Part shown: in pieces, positions 63,794 through 64,000 of the stretch
Layout: each line of letters starts with the position of its first letter
Numbering within the stretch: position 1 is the stretch's first letter
Assembly (NCBI RefSeq): GCF_002104995.1
Contig: NW_024468249.1
Coordinates: 1,426,001 to 1,490,000, forward strand
Length of the DNA: 64,000 bases
DNA from: Linderina pennispora
Taxonomy: Eukaryota > Kickxellomycota > Kickxellomycetes > Kickxellales > Kickxellaceae
Direction: 5' to 3'
The notes under the pieces: generated by a model
The model's database searches: none
What the model was told of the DNA's origin: nothing
Seen by the model: only the letters and a program-made list of their open reading frames with translations
Program-made: the position numbers and the translations under genes

Positions 63794-64000
63794 ATGTCGT
63801 TTGTTCCTCAGTTCTTCACAACAGCAGAGAGCCTGGTGGACTCGCTAGACAGTACGTACTAAGCCTAATTCCACGACAGCCCCTTCCCCATGTGTTACGT
63901 TATGCACGCCACCCAAACTACATAAATCTTTGACTATTAGAAAAGCTCCTGGTGGTTCTCCGCGACGGCCGCAAGATTATCGGGATCCTGCGCTCCTATG
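63794..64000 (+). CDS. LSM1: LSM1 (5' part, runs off the window)
   Basis: Lsm1 is the cytoplasmic subunit that gives the Lsm1-7 ring its role in mRNA decapping and decay. Exon 1 is 63794-63851 (MSFVPQFFTTAESLVDSLD) and exon 2 starts at 63941 after an 89-nt intron (GTACGT...TTAG). The joined sequence SLDKKLLVVLRDGRKIIGIL matches the Lsm1 Sm1 motif. The rest lies beyond base 64000. Confidence 0.88.

Overview
This window looks like nuclear DNA of an early-diverging filamentous fungus. The evidence is short spliceosomal introns (about 64-113 nt, GTAAGT-like donors, TAG/CAG acceptors), a Zn2Cys6 transcription factor, an SKN1/KRE6 beta-glucan synthesis protein, secreted proteins with small Cys-rich modules resembling chitin-binding CBM19, and animal-like P-type IIC ATPases. 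A Kickxellomycotina-type fungus (Coemansia/Linderina relatives) fits best, but that placement is inference. I saw no bacterial features, CRISPR array, rRNA or convincing tRNA.

Layout. 1-22 kb: glucosamine-6-phosphate deaminase, a split CBM19-like secreted protein, a Zn2Cys6 regulator, ribosomal protein uL13, SAR1, an SKN1/KRE6-type protein, a second CBM19-like protein, a Ser/Thr/Glu-rich cell-wall protein with Cys-containing repeats, an ICP55-like mitochondrial aminopeptidase and a secreted thioredoxin-fold protein. 22-50 kb: a SET-domain methyltransferase, then a family block of universal-stress-protein (USP) genes and P-type IIC ATPases. USP1 precedes ATPase copies 1 and 2, which lie in a roughly 4.1-kb segmental duplication split by an A+T-rich repeat island. 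USP2 lies upstream of ATPase copy 3. Between these are an F-box/LRR protein, a DUF4112-like protein, the NatC subunit NAA38, a HEI10/CCNB1IP1-like meiotic RING protein and SEC13. 50-64 kb: a small secreted protein, a disordered Pro-rich protein, a Mei2-like RNA-binding protein, ribosomal protein eL27, two tandem oligoribonuclease paralogues, acetyl-CoA synthetase, an RS-rich protein and the 5' part of LSM1.

Themes. (1) The three ATPases are mosaic: the cytosolic catalytic domains are almost identical at nucleotide level, while several membrane segments differ. Copy 2 has replaced the ion-binding Glu of the M4 PEGLP motif with Val, giving PVGMP, which resembles proton pumps. (2) Many otherwise intact genes need single-base corrections, mostly one surplus base. 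This is extreme in the SKN1-like gene, with about ten shifts. Assembly indels are the simplest explanation, but the clustering deserves checking. (3) Several genes are recoverable only by assembling very short exons. Examples are SEC13, whose first coding exon appears to be just the ATG, and the four-exon HEI10-like gene. Two meiosis-type genes (HEI10-like and Mei2-like) lie about 12 kb apart.
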